From assembly GCA_029884335.1 (NCBI GenBank), contig JAOUIA010000043.1, forward strand, positions 1 to 33,228: a DNA stretch of 33,228 bases, read 5' to 3'. The notes under the pieces are model-generated. The model ran no database searches, had not been told where the DNA came from, and saw nothing but the letters and a program-made list of their open reading frames with translations. Shown here one piece after another: positions 1 through 6,599 of the stretch; within the stretch, counting starts at the first letter, position 1; the number at the start of each line of letters is the position of its first letter. The stretch comes from Betaproteobacteria bacterium. Lineage in GTDB: Bacteria; Pseudomonadota; Gammaproteobacteria; Burkholderiales; Casimicrobiaceae. Made by a program: the position numbers and the translations under genes.

Positions 1-322
1 ACGTTGTCTGCGCGTTCGGGTTCTTGATCACGAACTGCGCGCCCTCAAGGCCTTCCTGGTAGTCGATCTCGGCGCCGACCAGGTACTGGTAGCTCATCGG
101 GTCGATCAGCAGCGTCACGCCGTTCTTGTCGAGCGAGGTGTCGTCGTCGTTGACGACCTCGTCGAACGTGAAGCCGTACTGGAAGCCCGAGCAGCCGCCG
201 CCGGTGACGAACACGCGCAGCTTGAGCTCCGGGTTGCCTTCCTCGTCGATGAGCAGGCGCACCTTCTCGGCGGCCGCGTCGGTGAAGATCAGCGGGGAGG
301 GCATGTCGGTCATCGTGTTCAT
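1..322 (-). CDS. erpA: Iron-sulfur cluster insertion protein ErpA (3' end cut by window edge)
   Basis: A-type Fe-S carrier of the HesB/IscA/ErpA family, which delivers Fe-S clusters to apoproteins in the cytoplasm. The translation opens [20 protein letters not shown] and carries [11 protein letters not shown] with the first cluster-ligand cysteine at residue 44. The 107 visible codons end at NPNAQTT, just where the family has its C-terminal Cys-Gly-Cys motif, so that motif lies outside the window and the gene is partial only because of the edge. The ATG at 322 is chosen because AGGAG lies about 8 bases upstream; two further in-frame ATGs (313, 304) follow. It is the last gene of the leftward rplM cluster, but a hairpin at 400-419 and a possible -10 (GATAAT, 360-355) suggest its own transcript. 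ErpA rather than IscA is inferred from the N-terminus and from the position next to bactofilin and argC. Confidence 0.93.
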   Translation of the reverse strand, partial: MNTMTDMPSPLIFTDAAAEKVRLLIDEEGNPELKLRVFVTGGGCSGFQYGFTFDEVVNDDDTSLDKNGVTLLIDPMSYQYLVGAEIDYQEGLEGAQFVIKNPNAQTT

Positions 323-354
323 CGTGGGGCTCCTGGGGCGCAACCTTGGCGCCG

Positions 355-360
355 ATTATC
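355..360 (-). promoter_or_regulatory. Possible -10 box for erpA
   Basis: GATAAT on the minus strand, 33 bases upstream of the erpA ATG and downstream of the hairpin at 400-419. No good -35 box is seen at 16-18 bases (TAGTGT at 17 is poor), so this is only a candidate. Confidence 0.3.
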
Positions 361-399
361 GCCGAAAGCGGGGCCGGACACTACTCCAGCCTTGCCGGC

Positions 400-419
400 G
401 GGCCCGGGCGTCCGGGCCC
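400..419 (-). terminator. Hairpin between bactofilin gene and erpA
   Basis: GGGCCCGG (400-407), a 4-base loop and CCGGGCCC (412-419) form a perfect 8-bp GC stem just after the bactofilin stop codon. There is no T tract on the minus strand, so it could be an intrinsic-like pause or a 3' stabilising structure rather than a classical terminator. Confidence 0.4.
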
Positions 420-435
420 AACGTGGTGCACGACC

Positions 436-840
436 CTACTTTCCGCTGCGTTTCAATTCGACCACGGCCGCGGTCTCCGGTTCGGCGCTGCCCGGGTCGA
501 GCCGGCCCTGGACCACGGCGCCGACGTGCATCTCCAGCGTCTTGTAGGCGACGTCGCCGACCACGCGGGCCTTGGGCTGCAGCTCGAGGTAGTCGGCAGC
601 GCTCACCGGCCCGTGGACCTGGCCGTTGATCACCACGTGCGACACCTCGACCTTGCCGTCGACGCGCGCCTGCTCGCTCACGACCAGCGTGGCCGGCTTG
701 CCCTCGGTGGCGGTGACGTTGCCGGCGACCTGCCCGTCGATGCGCAGCCCGCCCTCGAAAATGATGTCGCCGCGGACGACGGTCCCGGCGCCGATCAGCG
801 AGTCGATGCGCTTCTGCGGGGTGGGCTTCTTGCCGAACAT
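436..840 (-). CDS. Bactofilin family cytoskeletal protein
   Basis: A 134-residue polymer-forming cytoskeletal protein of the bactofilin (DUF583) family. Known members self-assemble without nucleotide into filaments and position cell-wall or polar factors. The short basic N-terminal tail (MFGKKPTPQKRIDSLIG) leads into a right-handed beta-helix core, about residues 18-112, visible as repeated short strands with regular Gly and Val/Ile (GTVVRGDIIFEGGLRIDGQV, ARVDGKVEVSHVVINGQVHG, ARVVGDVAYKTLEMHVGAVV), followed by an acidic/Ala tail. The length is typical. The start at 840 has GGGAGG a few bases upstream. It begins 9 bases after the stop of the coiled-coil membrane protein gene, so the two are very probably co-transcribed; a joint role in envelope organisation is inference. 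Confidence 0.93.
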   Translation of the reverse strand: MFGKKPTPQKRIDSLIGAGTVVRGDIIFEGGLRIDGQVAGNVTATEGKPATLVVSEQARVDGKVEVSHVVINGQVHGPVSAADYLELQPKARVVGDVAYKTLEMHVGAVVQGRLDPGSAEPETAAVVELKRSGK

Positions 841-849
841 GGGGCCTCC

Positions 850-1611
850 CTAGGGCAGCGTCAAGGTGCGCGTGGCGCGCGGGCTGTCCGCCCCGGCCTC
901 GTAGGCGCGGGCAGTGACCGCGCGGATCGCGAATCCCGGCGGGATGCGGAACGTCCCTTCGATCCGCTGATAGTACTTGAACCTGAGCGCCAGCGAATTC
1001 GGCGCGACTTCGCCGGGGGGGGGCAGCGTCAGCGTCCGGCCCGTCTCCCCCGGGGCGCCCGACGGCACGAGGTCGACCGCGAGTGTGGCGTGGCCCTCGA
1101 ATTCGCTCTTCGCGGTGCCGCCGCGCACCACGAGCACGCTGTAGCGCGCCACTTCGCCGCCGTTGGTGTCCACGGCGAGCCGCTGGATGGCGAGCCCGGG
1201 CTTGCTCGTCCCCTGGAAGAACGTCTGCAGGAAGCTGACCTCCTCCTTCAGCGCGGCGTTCTCCCGCTGCATGTCGGCGACCTGCTTGCCCTGCGTCGCC
1301 TGCAGGCCGCGCATCATCGCGAGGTCGCTCTCGAGCTCGGCGTTGCGCGCCCGCAGGGCCGCCGCCTCCGACTGCGCGGTGGCCGCGTCAGCCTTCAGCG
1401 TGGCGATGCGCTGCTCGATCTCGTCGCGGTTGAAGCCGCCGAGGAACTGCCCGAAGTCGAATCCCCACCACCACATGCCGCCGATCACGCCGGCGAGCGC
1501 CAGCGCGATCAGCGCCCGCCACGGCCAGCCGAGATGCGTGCGCACCGCCATGCGCGGTGCGCTGATCGAGAACTGGCGGGCGAAGCGCCGCCAGACGGGG
1601 GAGACCGCCAC
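850..1611 (-). CDS. DUF6776-like membrane-anchored coiled-coil protein
   Basis: A 253-residue protein of unknown function. A basic N-terminus with RQFSISAPRMAVRTHLGWPW precedes one transmembrane helix (about 31-50), a long heptad-type coiled coil (about 62-133, rich in Glu/Ala/Leu) and a C-terminal beta-rich domain of about 110 residues that should lie in the periplasm. I place it with the DUF6776 family from memory of betaproteobacterial proteins found between argC and bactofilin. The GTG at 1611 is preferred over the ATG at 1551 because the SAPRM segment before the membrane helix is a conserved feature of such proteins as I recall them. It lies upstream of the bactofilin gene with a 9-base gap, so the membrane coiled coil may be a partner or anchor for it (inference). 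Confidence 0.75.
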   Translation of the reverse strand: MAVSPVWRRFARQFSISAPRMAVRTHLGWPWRALIALALAGVIGGMWWWGFDFGQFLGGFNRDEIEQRIATLKADAATAQSEAAALRARNAELESDLAMMRGLQATQGKQVADMQRENAALKEEVSFLQTFFQGTSKPGLAIQRLAVDTNGGEVARYSVLVVRGGTAKSEFEGHATLAVDLVPSGAPGETGRTLTLPPPGEVAPNSLALRFKYYQRIEGTFRIPPGFAIRAVTARAYEAGADSPRATRTLTLP

Positions 1612-1624
1612 GCTCGCCTGTCCG

Positions 1625-1753
1625 CTAGGGAAGCTCTGCGCAACCCGCGGAAGCGCGTCCCGAAGGGCGGCCGAGCGGACTGCACCTGGCGGAATGGGGA
1701 CAGCCTTGCATGCGAGGCAGCGCGCGCCGCGGCGTCACGCCGAGGTTCCCTAG
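1625..1753 (+). repeat. MITE-like intergenic repeat, family A, copy 1 (degenerate)
   Basis: The space between argC and the coiled-coil gene is filled by a repeat bounded by CTAGGGAA (1625-1632) and TTCCCTAG (1746-1753). Its left end, GGGAAGCTCTGCGCAACC, matches the end of copy 2 at 5157-5379. Internal blocks CCCGAAGGGC, a GAGCG-ACTGC segment and a CATGCGAGG-GCGCGCGCC segment occur in both copies in the same order. The right end has diverged. The argC stop codon lies inside the right inverted repeat. No open frame or RNA is recognised in it. Confidence 0.7.
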
Positions 1754-2784
1754 GGAAGGACCGGCGGCGCGGCCAGCCCCGCGGTCTCGGGCAGGCCGCA
1801 CATGAGGTTCATGTTCTGGATCGCCTGCCCCGCGGCGCCCTTGACGAGGTTGTCCTCGACCGCGAGCACGGTGACGATGTCGCTGCCGGGCGGGCGGTGG
1901 ACCGCGATGCGGCAGACGTTGGCCGCGCGCACGGACCGCGTGTCGGGCAGCGCGCCGGGCGGCATCACGTCGACGAACGGCTCGCTCGCGTAGCGCCTCT
2001 CGTAGAGCGCCTGCAGGTCCGCCGACGCGTCCTTCAGCGGCGCGTAGAGCGTGGCGAAGATGCCGCGGATCATCGGCGTGAGGTGCGGCGTGAACACGAG
2101 CTTCACCGGCTTCGCGCTGGCCCGGTTCAGCCCCTGCACGATCTCGGGCAGGTGGCGGTGGCCCTTGACGGCGTACGCGGCGAAGTTGTCCGCGGCCTCG
2201 GGGAAGATCAGGTTCATCTCCGCCTTGCGGCCGGCGCCGGACACGCCCGACTTGCAGTCGGCGATCAGGTGGTCGGTGTCGACGAGGCCGGCTTCCAGCA
2301 GCGGCAGGAAGCCCAGCTGGACGGCGGTCGGGTAACAGCCGGGGTTGCCGACGATGCGCGCCTTGCGGATCGCGTCGCGGTTGACCTCGGGCAGGCCGTA
2401 CACCGACTCCTGGAGCAGGTCGACGCAGGAGTGCGGCATCTTGTACCACCGCTCGAACTCGGCGGGGTCGCGCAGGCGGAAGTCGGCCGCGAGGTCGATC
2501 ACCTTCGTTCCGGCGGCGACGAGTTCGCGCGCCTGCGCCATCGCCACGCCGTGCGGGGTGGCGAAGAAAGCGACGTCGCAGCCCGCGAGCGCGGCCGCGT
2601 CGGGCTCGACGAACGCGAGCTTCGGGTAGTGGCCGCGCAGGCTCGCGAACATGTCGGCGACCTTCGTCCCGGCGTCCTTCCGCGAGGTGATGGCCCGCAC
2701 CTCCGCGTGCGGGTGCTGCGCGAGCAGGCGCAGCAGCTCGACGCCGGTGTAGCCGGTGCCCCCGACGATGCCGACCTTGACCAT
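1750..2784 (-). CDS. argC: N-acetyl-gamma-glutamyl-phosphate reductase
   Basis: A cytoplasmic enzyme of arginine biosynthesis that reduces N-acetylglutamyl 5-phosphate to N-acetylglutamate 5-semialdehyde with NADPH. The 344 residues match the family length. The N-terminal Rossmann motif GGTGYTG is at 8-14, the active-site signature GNPGCYPTA places the nucleophile at Cys150, and the C-terminal region contains [13 protein letters not shown]. The ATG at 2784 has GGAGG 5 bases upstream. It follows rpsI in the same direction after a 244-base gap that holds a repeat and a palindrome, so it may be read from the rplM promoter by read-through or have its own. argH, for a later step, is also in this window at 6600. 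The last codons and stop overlap the end of repeat A copy 1. Confidence 0.97.
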   Translation of the reverse strand: MVKVGIVGGTGYTGVELLRLLAQHPHAEVRAITSRKDAGTKVADMFASLRGHYPKLAFVEPDAAALAGCDVAFFATPHGVAMAQARELVAAGTKVIDLAADFRLRDPAEFERWYKMPHSCVDLLQESVYGLPEVNRDAIRKARIVGNPGCYPTAVQLGFLPLLEAGLVDTDHLIADCKSGVSGAGRKAEMNLIFPEAADNFAAYAVKGHRHLPEIVQGLNRASAKPVKLVFTPHLTPMIRGIFATLYAPLKDASADLQALYERRYASEPFVDVMPPGALPDTRSVRAANVCRIAVHRPPGSDIVTVLAVEDNLVKGAAGQAIQNMNLMCGLPETAGLAAPPVLP

Positions 2785-2830
2785 TTATGCCTCCGTCATG
2801 GACCCTACCGCAGCGCGGCGCCAACGACAA

Positions 2831-2850
2831 GGGCCGCCCGCGGGCGGCCC
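2831..2850 (-). terminator. 20-bp perfect palindrome between rpsI and argC
   Basis: GGGCCGCC, CGCG, GGCGGCCC form a perfect GC palindrome, followed on the minus strand by TTGTCGTT, a weak T-rich tail. It could end the rplM-rpsI transcript ahead of argC, although the tail is poor. Confidence 0.45.
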
Positions 2851-2966
2851 CTGCACCAGTCGCGCGGCTCGCGCCGAAGGGTTCCTGCGACGACCGGGCG
2901 CTCGGAGCGGCCTCCTTGGATGCTGGCCCGGACCCGCTGCGTTGAGTGTCGGCCGCGCCTTCGACG

Positions 2967-3020
2967 CCCCTTGGCGCCGATCCCCGCTCGCCAACGCTCG
3001 CGGGGCCCCTCGTCGCCTGG
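2967..3020 (+). repeat. REP-like repeat, family B, copy 1
   Basis: The core CCTTGGCGCCGATCCCC, a variable middle and GGGGCCCCTCGTCG match copies at 10099-10154 (inverted) and 28045-28100. The CCCC/GGGG arms can form a hairpin. It lies 9 bases past the rpsI stop. The remaining sequence from 2785 to 3028 shows no gene. Confidence 0.65.
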
Positions 3021-3028
3021 GCGCTCGG

Positions 3029-3421
3029 CTAGCGCTTCGAGAACTGCTTGCGGCGCCGCGCCTTGTGCAGGCCGACCTTCTTGCGCTCGACCTCGCGCGC
3101 GTCGCGCGTGACCAGCCCCGCCTTCGACAGCGTGGGCTTGAGGTCGGCCGAGTAGTCGATCAGCGCGCGGGTGATGCCGTGGCGCACCGCGCCGGCCTGG
3201 CCGGACTCGCCGCCGCCGATGACGTTGACCATGATGTCGAACGTGCCCTCGTGGTTCGTCAGCACCAGCGGCTGGCGCACGACCATGCGGCCGGTCTCGC
3301 GCGAGAAGAACTCCTCGACCGGCTTCTCGTTGACGACGATCTTGCCGCTGCCCGACTTCATGAAGACGCGGGCGACGGAGGTCTTGCGGCGGCCGGTGCC
3401 GTAGTAGTAGTTGCCGATCAT
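3029..3421 (-). CDS. rpsI: 30S ribosomal protein S9
   Basis: A 130-residue small-subunit ribosomal protein whose basic C-terminal tail reaches the P-site tRNA. The start [16 protein letters not shown], the internal [19 protein letters not shown] and the terminal [11 protein letters not shown] tail are diagnostic. The ATG at 3421 gives the standard length; a longer upstream frame only repeats rplM sequence in another phase. The gene starts 5 bases after the rplM stop, as in nearly all bacteria, and shares its promoter. Confidence 0.98.
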   Translation of the reverse strand: MIGNYYYGTGRRKTSVARVFMKSGSGKIVVNEKPVEEFFSRETGRMVVRQPLVLTNHEGTFDIMVNVIGGGESGQAGAVRHGITRALIDYSADLKPTLSKAGLVTRDAREVERKKVGLHKARRRKQFSKR

Positions 3422-3426
3422 GGTCT

Positions 3427-3855
3427 TCAGATGTCCAGCGGTTGGGGTTGCTGCGCGGAGTGCGGGTGCGCCGCGCCGGCGTAGCACTTGAGCTTCTTGA
3501 TCATGCGGTAGCCGAGCGGGCCCTTGGGCAGCATGCCCTTCACGGCCTTCTCCAGCGCGCGACCGGGGAAGCGCGCCTGCATCTGCGCGAACGTGGTCGT
3601 GCTGATGCCGCCCGGGTAGCCCGAGTGGCGGTGGTAGAGCTTGTCGTCGGCCTTGTTGCCGGTGACGCGGATCTTCTCGACGTTGGTCACGACGATGAAG
3701 TCGCCGGTGTCCATGTGCGGCGTGAAGATCGCCTTGTGCTTGCCGCGCAGCCGGTGCGCGATCCCGGCGGCCAGGCGGCCGAGGACCTTGTCCGTCGCGT
3801 CGACGACGAACCAGTCCTGGCGGATGTCGCTGGGTTTGGCGGAAAAGGTCTTCAT
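3427..3855 (-). CDS. rplM: 50S ribosomal protein L13
   Basis: A 142-residue large-subunit protein needed early in 50S assembly. It begins [20 protein letters not shown] and contains [38 protein letters not shown] and the [20 protein letters not shown] segment typical of L13. The ATG at 3855 gives exactly the family length; an upstream frame to 3933 would extend into the leader and promoter and is rejected. It is the first gene of the leftward cluster, with a roughly 70-base leader after a strong promoter. The leader is a natural place for autogenous control by L13, known for the E. coli operon, but no specific structure was identified here. Confidence 0.98.
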   Translation of the reverse strand: MKTFSAKPSDIRQDWFVVDATDKVLGRLAAGIAHRLRGKHKAIFTPHMDTGDFIVVTNVEKIRVTGNKADDKLYHRHSGYPGGISTTTFAQMQARFPGRALEKAVKGMLPKGPLGYRMIKKLKCYAGAAHPHSAQQPQPLDI

Positions 3856-3931
3856 GGGGTGCTCGAAGGGCTTGGCGTCGATGGGCCGGCGGCGGGGTTT
3901 CCGGCCGGCGGAAGATTGAGCAAAGTCTTGC

Positions 3932-3961
3932 ATTCTATGCGATTTTCTCTCTCCCGGTCAA
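3932..3961 (-). promoter_or_regulatory. Sigma70 promoter of rplM-rpsI
   Basis: On the minus strand TTGACC (3961-3956) and TAGAAT (3937-3932) are separated by 18 bases in an AT-richer patch. Transcription would start near 3925, leaving a leader of about 70 bases. This is one of the two best promoter matches in the window. Confidence 0.8.
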
Positions 3962-4047
3962 TCGGCGCGCCCCGGCGGCGGCCATCAGGGCGCGGGCGAT
4001 CCGGGGCAGATTGGGCGGCAACCGACAGGCAGGAAAGGGGCAGGCAG

Positions 4048-4503
4048 GTGAAGACGCGGATCAAGTGGGTGGAGGGGGTGAGCTTCGTCGCGGAGACCGG
4101 CAGCGGACACGCGCTGGTGATCGACGGGGCGCAGGAGGCCGGGGGGCGCAACGCCGGGCCCCGGCCGATGGAGCTGGTGCTGGCGGGGGCGGCCTCCTGC
4201 AGCGCCTTCGACGTCGTGTGGATCCTGCGCAAGGCCCGCCAGCCGGTAGCCGACTGCGTGGTCGAGGCCGAGGCCGACCGCGCCCAGACGGAGCCGAAGG
4301 TCTTCACGCGCATCCGCCTGCGCTACCGCCTCGCCGGGCGGGGGCTCGACCCCCGCCAGGTCGAGCGGGCGGTGCGCCTGTCCAAGGAGAAGTACTGCTC
4401 GGCCACGATCATGCTCGCGAAGTCGGCGGAGATCACCACCGAGATCGAGATCGTCGATGCCGACCGGCTCGAGCCGGAGGCGCCGCCGCCGGCCGCTCCC
4501 TAG
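4048..4503 (+). CDS. OsmC/Ohr family peroxiredoxin-like protein
   Basis: A 151-residue OsmC-family protein. Members reduce organic hydroperoxides with a pair of reactive cysteines. Both are present: Cys51 in GAASCSAFDV and Cys117 in KYCSATIML, at family spacing, and the N-terminal Gly/Pro turn (NAGPRPMELVLAGAASC) is typical. The GTG at 4048 is used because AGGAAAGGGG lies just upstream and no ATG gives a sensible length. It is divergent from rplM, as OsmC-like genes often are in betaproteobacteria. The true substrate is unknown, and some members of this branch are not efficient peroxidases. The last residues (PEAPPPAAP) are low complexity. Confidence 0.9.
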   Translation: MKTRIKWVEGVSFVAETGSGHALVIDGAQEAGGRNAGPRPMELVLAGAASCSAFDVVWILRKARQPVADCVVEAEADRAQTEPKVFTRIRLRYRLAGRGLDPRQVERAVRLSKEKYCSATIMLAKSAEITTEIEIVDADRLEPEAPPPAAP

Positions 4504-4560
4504 TTGCGAGGTTCTGGGATGCTGTTTCCGTCCGGCAGGAATTGCTCGCATGACTGAATC

Positions 4561-4650
4561 GTCGTCCCCGCGAAGGCGGGGACCCAGTGTCGCCGGTTCA
4601 GGCCGACTTGCGAGCGCAAGACGCTGGGTCCCCGCCTTCGCGGGGACGAC
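4561..4650. repeat. Large palindromic repeat with 27-bp perfect arms, family C
   Basis: The left arm at 4561-4587 and right arm at 4624-4650 are perfect reverse complements over 27 bp, separated by 36 bases. Each arm has its own small hairpin (GTCCCCGC, GAAG, GCGGGGAC). This resembles a palindromic intergenic repeat widespread in Proteobacteria, whose conceptual translations read like SPRRRGPS and WVPAFAGTT. It sits between two convergent genes and could act as a two-way terminator. No gene is seen between 4504 and 4700. Confidence 0.85.
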
Positions 4651-4700
4651 GGATCATCCGGGCTCATGCTCGGGCGGAGCAACGTCCTGACTGTCGACAT

Positions 4701-5180
4701 TTAGTCCTTGGGCGACGCATCCTCGGGCCGGCGAGCCATCAGGCCGCGGACCAGCACTTCCGCGGTCGCGGTGACGCGCTTTCCTTCGGCGTCGACGAAC
4801 GCGAGTTCCAGCGGCCAGCGCTCGCCGGGCCAGACGTCGCGCGAGACCTCCACCAGCCGCACGTGGCTGCCGCCCAGCGCGAGGCGCGTCTCGCCCCCGC
4901 CTGCGACTGGCAACTCGGCGACCGCGCGGTGCGTGGCCGGATCGTTGCTCGGCGGGTCGACCAGCACGAGTTCCGCGCGCCGGGCCACCGGCGCGGACGC
5001 GGCGACAAGCTTGAGCGGCCGCTCGGAGCGCACGTCCACGTAGACCTGCGCGGAGGGCTGGCCCGCGTAGGCCGGGCGCATCCAGGCGTTGGCGAGCGAG
5101 ACCTCCGCGCGGGCCGTCGGCGCGGCGACCAGGACGGCGACCAGCGCCAGCGGCGTCAGGGAATCTCTGCGCAACCTCAC
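4701..5180 (-). CDS. Periplasmic PCuAC-like protein (copper chaperone fold, ligands mostly lost)
   Basis: A 159-residue secreted protein resembling the PCu(A)C (DUF461) family, which hands Cu(I) to cytochrome oxidase assembly factors in the periplasm. Residues 1-25 (MRLRRDSLTPLALVAVLVAAPTARA) form a signal peptide, followed by VSLANAWMRPAYAGQPSAQVY, like the family's opening strand. The usual H-x10-M-x21-H-x-M copper site is not intact: the first His position reads AELVLVD, and the last motif is GGSHVRLV, keeping a His but with Arg where Met is expected. Copper binding is therefore doubtful. GTG at 5180 or TTG at 5174 is the only start that gives the signal peptide, and both lie inside repeat A copy 2. 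The family call rests on fold-like pattern and length, so moderate confidence. Confidence 0.68.
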   Translation of the reverse strand: MRLRRDSLTPLALVAVLVAAPTARAEVSLANAWMRPAYAGQPSAQVYVDVRSERPLKLVAASAPVARRAELVLVDPPSNDPATHRAVAELPVAGGGETRLALGGSHVRLVEVSRDVWPGERWPLELAFVDAEGKRVTATAEVLVRGLMARRPEDASPKD

Positions 5181-5379
5181 GGCGCGCGCAGCCTCGCATG
5201 AAGAACTGCCCGCAGGCCGCCACGCGCAGTTCGCTCGTCTGCCCTTCGGGAAGCGCCTCCCCGGGCGCTGGCGGTGTTGCGCTCCTTGGGCGTGGGGCCT
5301 GCCACGCCCGGCGGACCGCGCCTGGCCGTCATCCCGGGGAAGCGCGTCGCGCATCCGCGGGTTGCGCAGAGCTTCCCTG
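5157..5379. mobile_element. MITE-like element, family A, copy 2
   Basis: A 223-bp stretch bounded by 20-bp terminal inverted repeats with one mismatch: CAGGGAATCTCTGCGCAACC at 5157-5176 and the complement of CAGGGAAGCTCTGCGCAACC at 5360-5379. It has no transposase frame of its own. Internal blocks (GAAGGGCAGACGAGCG, CATGCGAGG, GCGCGCGCC, read on the minus strand) recur in copy 1 at 1625-1753. No clear target-site duplication was found. It separates the PCuAC-like gene from the upstream dehydrogenase gene and contributes the start of the former. Confidence 0.72.
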
Positions 5380-5391
5380 GAGCGCCGGCGA

Positions 5392-6261
5392 TCACCGCTT
5401 GCGCGGAGCCTGCAACGCGCGCAGCAGGCTGGAGGTGTCCCAGCGGCCGCCGCCCATGGCCTGCACCTGCCCGTAGAACTGGTCGACGAGCGAGGTGACC
5501 GGCAGCGTGGCGCCGTTGCGCCGCGCCTCGGCAAGGCAGATGCCGAGGTCCTTGCGCATCCAGTCGACGGCGAAGCCGAAGTCGTACTTGTCGGCGATCA
5601 TCGTCTTCGCGCGGTTCTCCATCTGCCACGACTGCGCGGCGCCCTTGCTGATGACGTCGATCACGCGTTCGGCGTCAAGCCCCGAGCGCAGCGCGAAGTC
5701 CACGCCTTCGGCGAGCCCCTGCACCAGGCCGGCGATGGTGATCTGGTTGACCATCTTCGTGAGCTGCCCGTTGCCGGCCGGGCCCATGTGCGTGACGGCG
5801 CGCGCGTAGGTCGCGAGCAGGCTCTCCGCGCGCGCGTAGACGTCGGCGTCGCCGCCGACCATGATCGTGAGCTTGCCGTTCTCGGCGCCCGCCTGCCCGC
5901 CGGACACCGGCGCGTCGAGGAAGCCGATCGCGCGCGACTTCGCGGCGGCGTGCGTCTCGCGCGCAACCTCGGCCGAGGCGGTCGTGTGGTCGACGAGGAT
6001 CGTGCCCGCCTTCATCGTGGTGAGCGCGCGCCCGGCGACCTGGCGCACGTCGTCGTCGTTGCCCACGCACATGAGGACGACCTCGGCGTTCGCGGCGGCG
6101 TCCTCGGGTTTCGCGGCGGAGCGTCCGCCGTACTGCGCGCACCACTTCTCCGCCTTGGCTCCCGTGCGGTTGTACACGGTGACGTCGTGGCCGGCGCGGG
6201 CGAGGTGACCCGCCATCGGGTACCCCATCACGCCGAGTCCGAGGAAAGCGAGCTTGGCCAT
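5392..6261 (-). CDS. NAD(P)-dependent beta-hydroxyacid dehydrogenase (GLYR / 3-hydroxyisobutyrate dehydrogenase family)
   Basis: A 289-residue cytoplasmic oxidoreductase of the 6-phosphogluconate dehydrogenase superfamily. The N-terminal dinucleotide motif GLGVMGYPM is at 8-16, and Asn31-Arg32 after the second strand (VYNRTGAK) suggests preference for NADP(H). The substrate-binding signature DAPVSGGQAGAENG is at 117-129 and the catalytic Lys169 lies in GNGQLTKMVNQI with Asn172 alongside. The closest well-known types are glyoxylate/succinic-semialdehyde reductase, 2-hydroxy-3-oxopropionate reductase and 3-hydroxyisobutyrate dehydrogenase; the sequence alone does not decide. The ATG at 6261 begins one base after the stop of the SemiSWEET gene, so the two are co-transcribed with argH upstream. 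Confidence 0.92.
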   Translation of the reverse strand: MAKLAFLGLGVMGYPMAGHLARAGHDVTVYNRTGAKAEKWCAQYGGRSAAKPEDAAANAEVVLMCVGNDDDVRQVAGRALTTMKAGTILVDHTTASAEVARETHAAAKSRAIGFLDAPVSGGQAGAENGKLTIMVGGDADVYARAESLLATYARAVTHMGPAGNGQLTKMVNQITIAGLVQGLAEGVDFALRSGLDAERVIDVISKGAAQSWQMENRAKTMIADKYDFGFAVDWMRKDLGICLAEARRNGATLPVTSLVDQFYGQVQAMGGGRWDTSSLLRALQAPRKR

Positions 6262-6262
6262 G

Positions 6263-6562
6263 TCAGTTCTTCCTGGAAGCGATGGAACGAGGAACGGACG
6301 CCGGCACGTCGCGGCCGTAGCGCCACTTGAGCAGGAGGATCGCGGCGAGCTGGACGAGGACGACCGCGTTCGCTGCGGCGACGGGGAGCGAAGGCAGCCG
6401 CAGGCCGTAGACGAGCCAGAGGACCGCCCCGACGGTCATCGTGGCGAACATCCACCACGAGATGTCGTGCGCGGAACGCGTCCTCACGATGCGCACGACC
6501 TGCGGCACGTAGGCCGCGGTGGTGAGGAACGCCGCGGCGAGCCCGATCGTCTCGTCGCTCAT
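6263..6562 (-). CDS. SemiSWEET sugar transporter (PQ-loop family)
   Basis: A 99-residue inner-membrane protein with three predicted helices, about 4-24, 36-54 and 60-79, which is the single triple-helix bundle of SemiSWEETs. They act as dimers and let sugars pass by facilitated diffusion. The helix-1 motif TTAAYVPQVVRIVRTRSAHDIS carries the family's PQ pair and the conserved S-x-x-D/S-I-S ending. The ATG at 6562 gives the family length; a longer frame runs into argH in the wrong phase. It lies between argH (37 bases) and the dehydrogenase gene (1 base), probably as one transcript. The substrate cannot be told from the sequence. Confidence 0.9.
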   Translation of the reverse strand: MSDETIGLAAAFLTTAAYVPQVVRIVRTRSAHDISWWMFATMTVGAVLWLVYGLRLPSLPVAAANAVVLVQLAAILLLKWRYGRDVPASVPRSIASRKN

Positions 6563-6599
6563 CGGCGTACCCCCATGCCGTCCGTTCGCGCAGCGGCGC

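Noticed and set aside
346-3111. Open frame of 921 codons on the plus strand
   Set aside because: It is antisense to bactofilin, the coiled-coil gene and argC, which are clearly real. Its residues are dominated by Arg, Ala, His and Gly as expected of an opposite-strand shadow in GC-rich DNA.
3856-3933. 26-residue N-terminal extension of L13
   Set aside because: L13 starts with MKTFSAK at 3855 at the standard length; the extension overlaps the leader and runs to the promoter -10 region.
4457-4700. Small ORFs on both strands across the 4561-4650 palindrome
   Set aside because: Frames reading SSPRRRGPS and WVPAFAGTT are the usual conceptual translations of this palindromic repeat, not genes.
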